Origin: Mycobacterium sp.
Lineage (GTDB): Bacteria > Actinomycetota > Actinomycetes > Mycobacteriales > Mycobacteriaceae
Length of the DNA: 6,371 nt
NCBI GenBank assembly: GCA_019246375.1
Contig: JAFAQO010000158.1
Coordinates: 1-6,371, forward strand
Direction of reading: 5' to 3'
The notes under the pieces were generated by a model. It ran no database searches and was not told where the DNA came from. It saw nothing but the letters and a program-made list of their open reading frames with translations. Of the stretch, positions 5,537 to 6,371 are shown one piece after another. The stretch's first letter is position 1. Each line of letters starts with the position of its first letter. Both the position numbers and the translations under genes were made by a program.

Positions 5537-6292
5537 GTGACGGATCTCATCGAAAGAATCTTGCGAGCAAAGGGAGACTCGGCGCTGGAGCGCGAGCTTT
5601 CCCCCGAGCAGGAGCTCGCCGTCCTCGCCCGGATGCTGCATTCCGAGGGCTACGACGATCACATCTTCGGGCATCTGAGCATCCGGCAGCCGGACGGCAG
5701 CCTGCTGGTCAACCCGTCGAATCTCGCCTGGCGACAGGTCACCGCCTCCGATGCCGTCCGGCTCGCGCCGGACGGCACCCACCTGGCCGGGCGCAGGGTT
5801 GCACCGGCCGCGATCGAGCTCCATCTCGCTCTCCATCGCCTTCGCGAGGACGTCGTCGTCGCGGTACACAACCACCCACGCTGGGCTACGATCTGGGCCG
5901 CCGTGGGGCGCGTGCCGCCGGCCTATGAACAGATCGGCGCCTTTCTCGCCGATGAGGACATCGCCTTTCACCGGGGCTATCAGGGAACGGTCGTCGACCC
6001 GGTCGCCGCCGAGAGCAACGTTCGCTCGCTGGGCAGCCACGCTGCTGCGTTGCTGGAGAACCACGGCGTCTTCGTGGTCGGTGGCAGCGTGCGCGAGGTG
6101 TTCTACCGCTGCGTCAGCCTGGAATCGCGCTCCCGCATCGCGTGGCACGTCGACGCGCTCGGCGGTGGGCGCCGCCTCCCGGCCGAGGAGCACCAGGTGC
6201 TGGCCGCGCGGGTTCGCAAAGTGGGGGTGCAGAACCTCTTTGAGTCGGCGGCCCGATGGGAGATCGGTCGCGACCCGGACGTCCTCAGTTGA
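5537..6292 (+). CDS. Class II aldolase/adducin-family protein
   Basis: A 251-residue cytosolic metalloenzyme of the fold shared by L-fuculose-phosphate aldolase, ribulose-phosphate 4-epimerase and adducin-head proteins. GHLSIR (45-50) is the phosphate/substrate loop region, HNH at 111-113 gives two zinc ligands (H111, H113), and ENHGV (174-178) gives the third, H176. The glutamate that serves as catalytic base in fuculose-phosphate aldolase, four residues before the His of the preceding helix, appears to be Ala92 here (APAAIELH). This argues against a classical retro-aldol enzyme and fits the adducin-like group that includes decarboxylases of aromatic acids. The start is GTG 5537, with GGGAG (5523-5527) 9 nt upstream. 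The gene is divergent from the regulator and probably co-transcribed with the next gene, 26 nt downstream. Substrate unknown. Confidence 0.88.
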   Translation: MTDLIERILRAKGDSALERELSPEQELAVLARMLHSEGYDDHIFGHLSIRQPDGSLLVNPSNLAWRQVTASDAVRLAPDGTHLAGRRVAPAAIELHLALHRLREDVVVAVHNHPRWATIWAAVGRVPPAYEQIGAFLADEDIAFHRGYQGTVVDPVAAESNVRSLGSHAAALLENHGVFVVGGSVREVFYRCVSLESRSRIAWHVDALGGGRRLPAEEHQVLAARVRKVGVQNLFESAARWEIGRDPDVLS

Positions 6293-6318
6293 GGAACTTA
6301 GATCGGAGATCCTTCACA

Positions 6319-6371
6319 ATGGTCACGTTCCTGCCCGACCCGCAGTCTCGCGATATCTTCCTGCCGATCAT
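6319..6371 (+). CDS. Start of a further gene, truncated by the window end
   Basis: ATG 6319 is preceded by GGAG (6305-6308) at 10-nt spacing and begins MVTFLPDPQSRDIFLPI before the window ends. It lies 26 nt after the aldolase-family stop, so an operon is likely. A start of the type TFLPDP... followed soon by a VDDH motif is something I associate with amidohydrolase-family (ACMSD-like) proteins, but 17 codons cannot establish this. Only the open frame and ribosome site are seen. Confidence 0.55.
   Translation, partial: MVTFLPDPQSRDIFLPI

Noticed and set aside
5227..5550. 107-codon minus-strand frame before the aldolase gene as an intact gene
   Set aside because: No ribosome site or recognised family; it covers the aldolase promoter and start, and the only protein-like signal is the broken transposase-like fragment.
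1..6371. CRISPR array, tRNA or rRNA genes
   Set aside because: No regularly spaced direct repeats, and no cloverleaf or rRNA-like sequence, noticed on either strand.

Overview
The window looks like chromosomal DNA from a high-GC actinobacterium. Codon third positions are strongly G/C, the transport lipoprotein has a Ser/Gly/Ala-rich linker after its lipobox, the small dodecin-like protein resembles mycobacterial Rv0379/SecE2, and GTG starts are plausible for two genes. The species cannot be named from the sequence. All family assignments are by recognition of motifs and were not checked against a database.

Layout, left to right: (1) a minus-strand substrate-binding lipoprotein of a branched-chain-amino-acid-type ABC transporter (8-1273); (2) a 446-bp divergent intergenic region with inverted repeats, promoter-like boxes and a possible 16-codon leader ORF; (3) a plus-strand short-chain dehydrogenase (1720-2526) followed by a dodecin-like gene (2593-2799); (4) a plus-strand zinc alcohol dehydrogenase (from 3065) whose last 37 codons are put out of frame by one extra base near 3976-3979; (5) a long inverted repeat between convergent genes (4147-4205); (6) a minus-strand GntR/FCD-family regulator (4229-5026); (7) a 510-bp intergenic region with operator-like boxes, an inverted repeat, a probable degraded IS110-type transposase fragment and a good promoter; (8) a plus-strand class II aldolase/adducin-family gene (5537-6292); (9) the first 17 codons of another plus-strand gene running off the window.

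The genes read as a small catabolic island: uptake of an organic solute, two NAD(P)-type dehydrogenases, an aldolase- or decarboxylase-like enzyme and a ligand-responsive repressor. The substrate is not determined.

The most interesting signal is an 8-bp box, AGGNTACT, usually followed by NTA. It occurs five times, always in the same orientation and only in the intergenic regions before the transporter, SDR, regulator (two copies, 19 bp apart) and aldolase genes. It overlaps promoter -10-like sequences and is the best candidate for the operator of the GntR/FCD regulator, which would make the whole window one local regulon.
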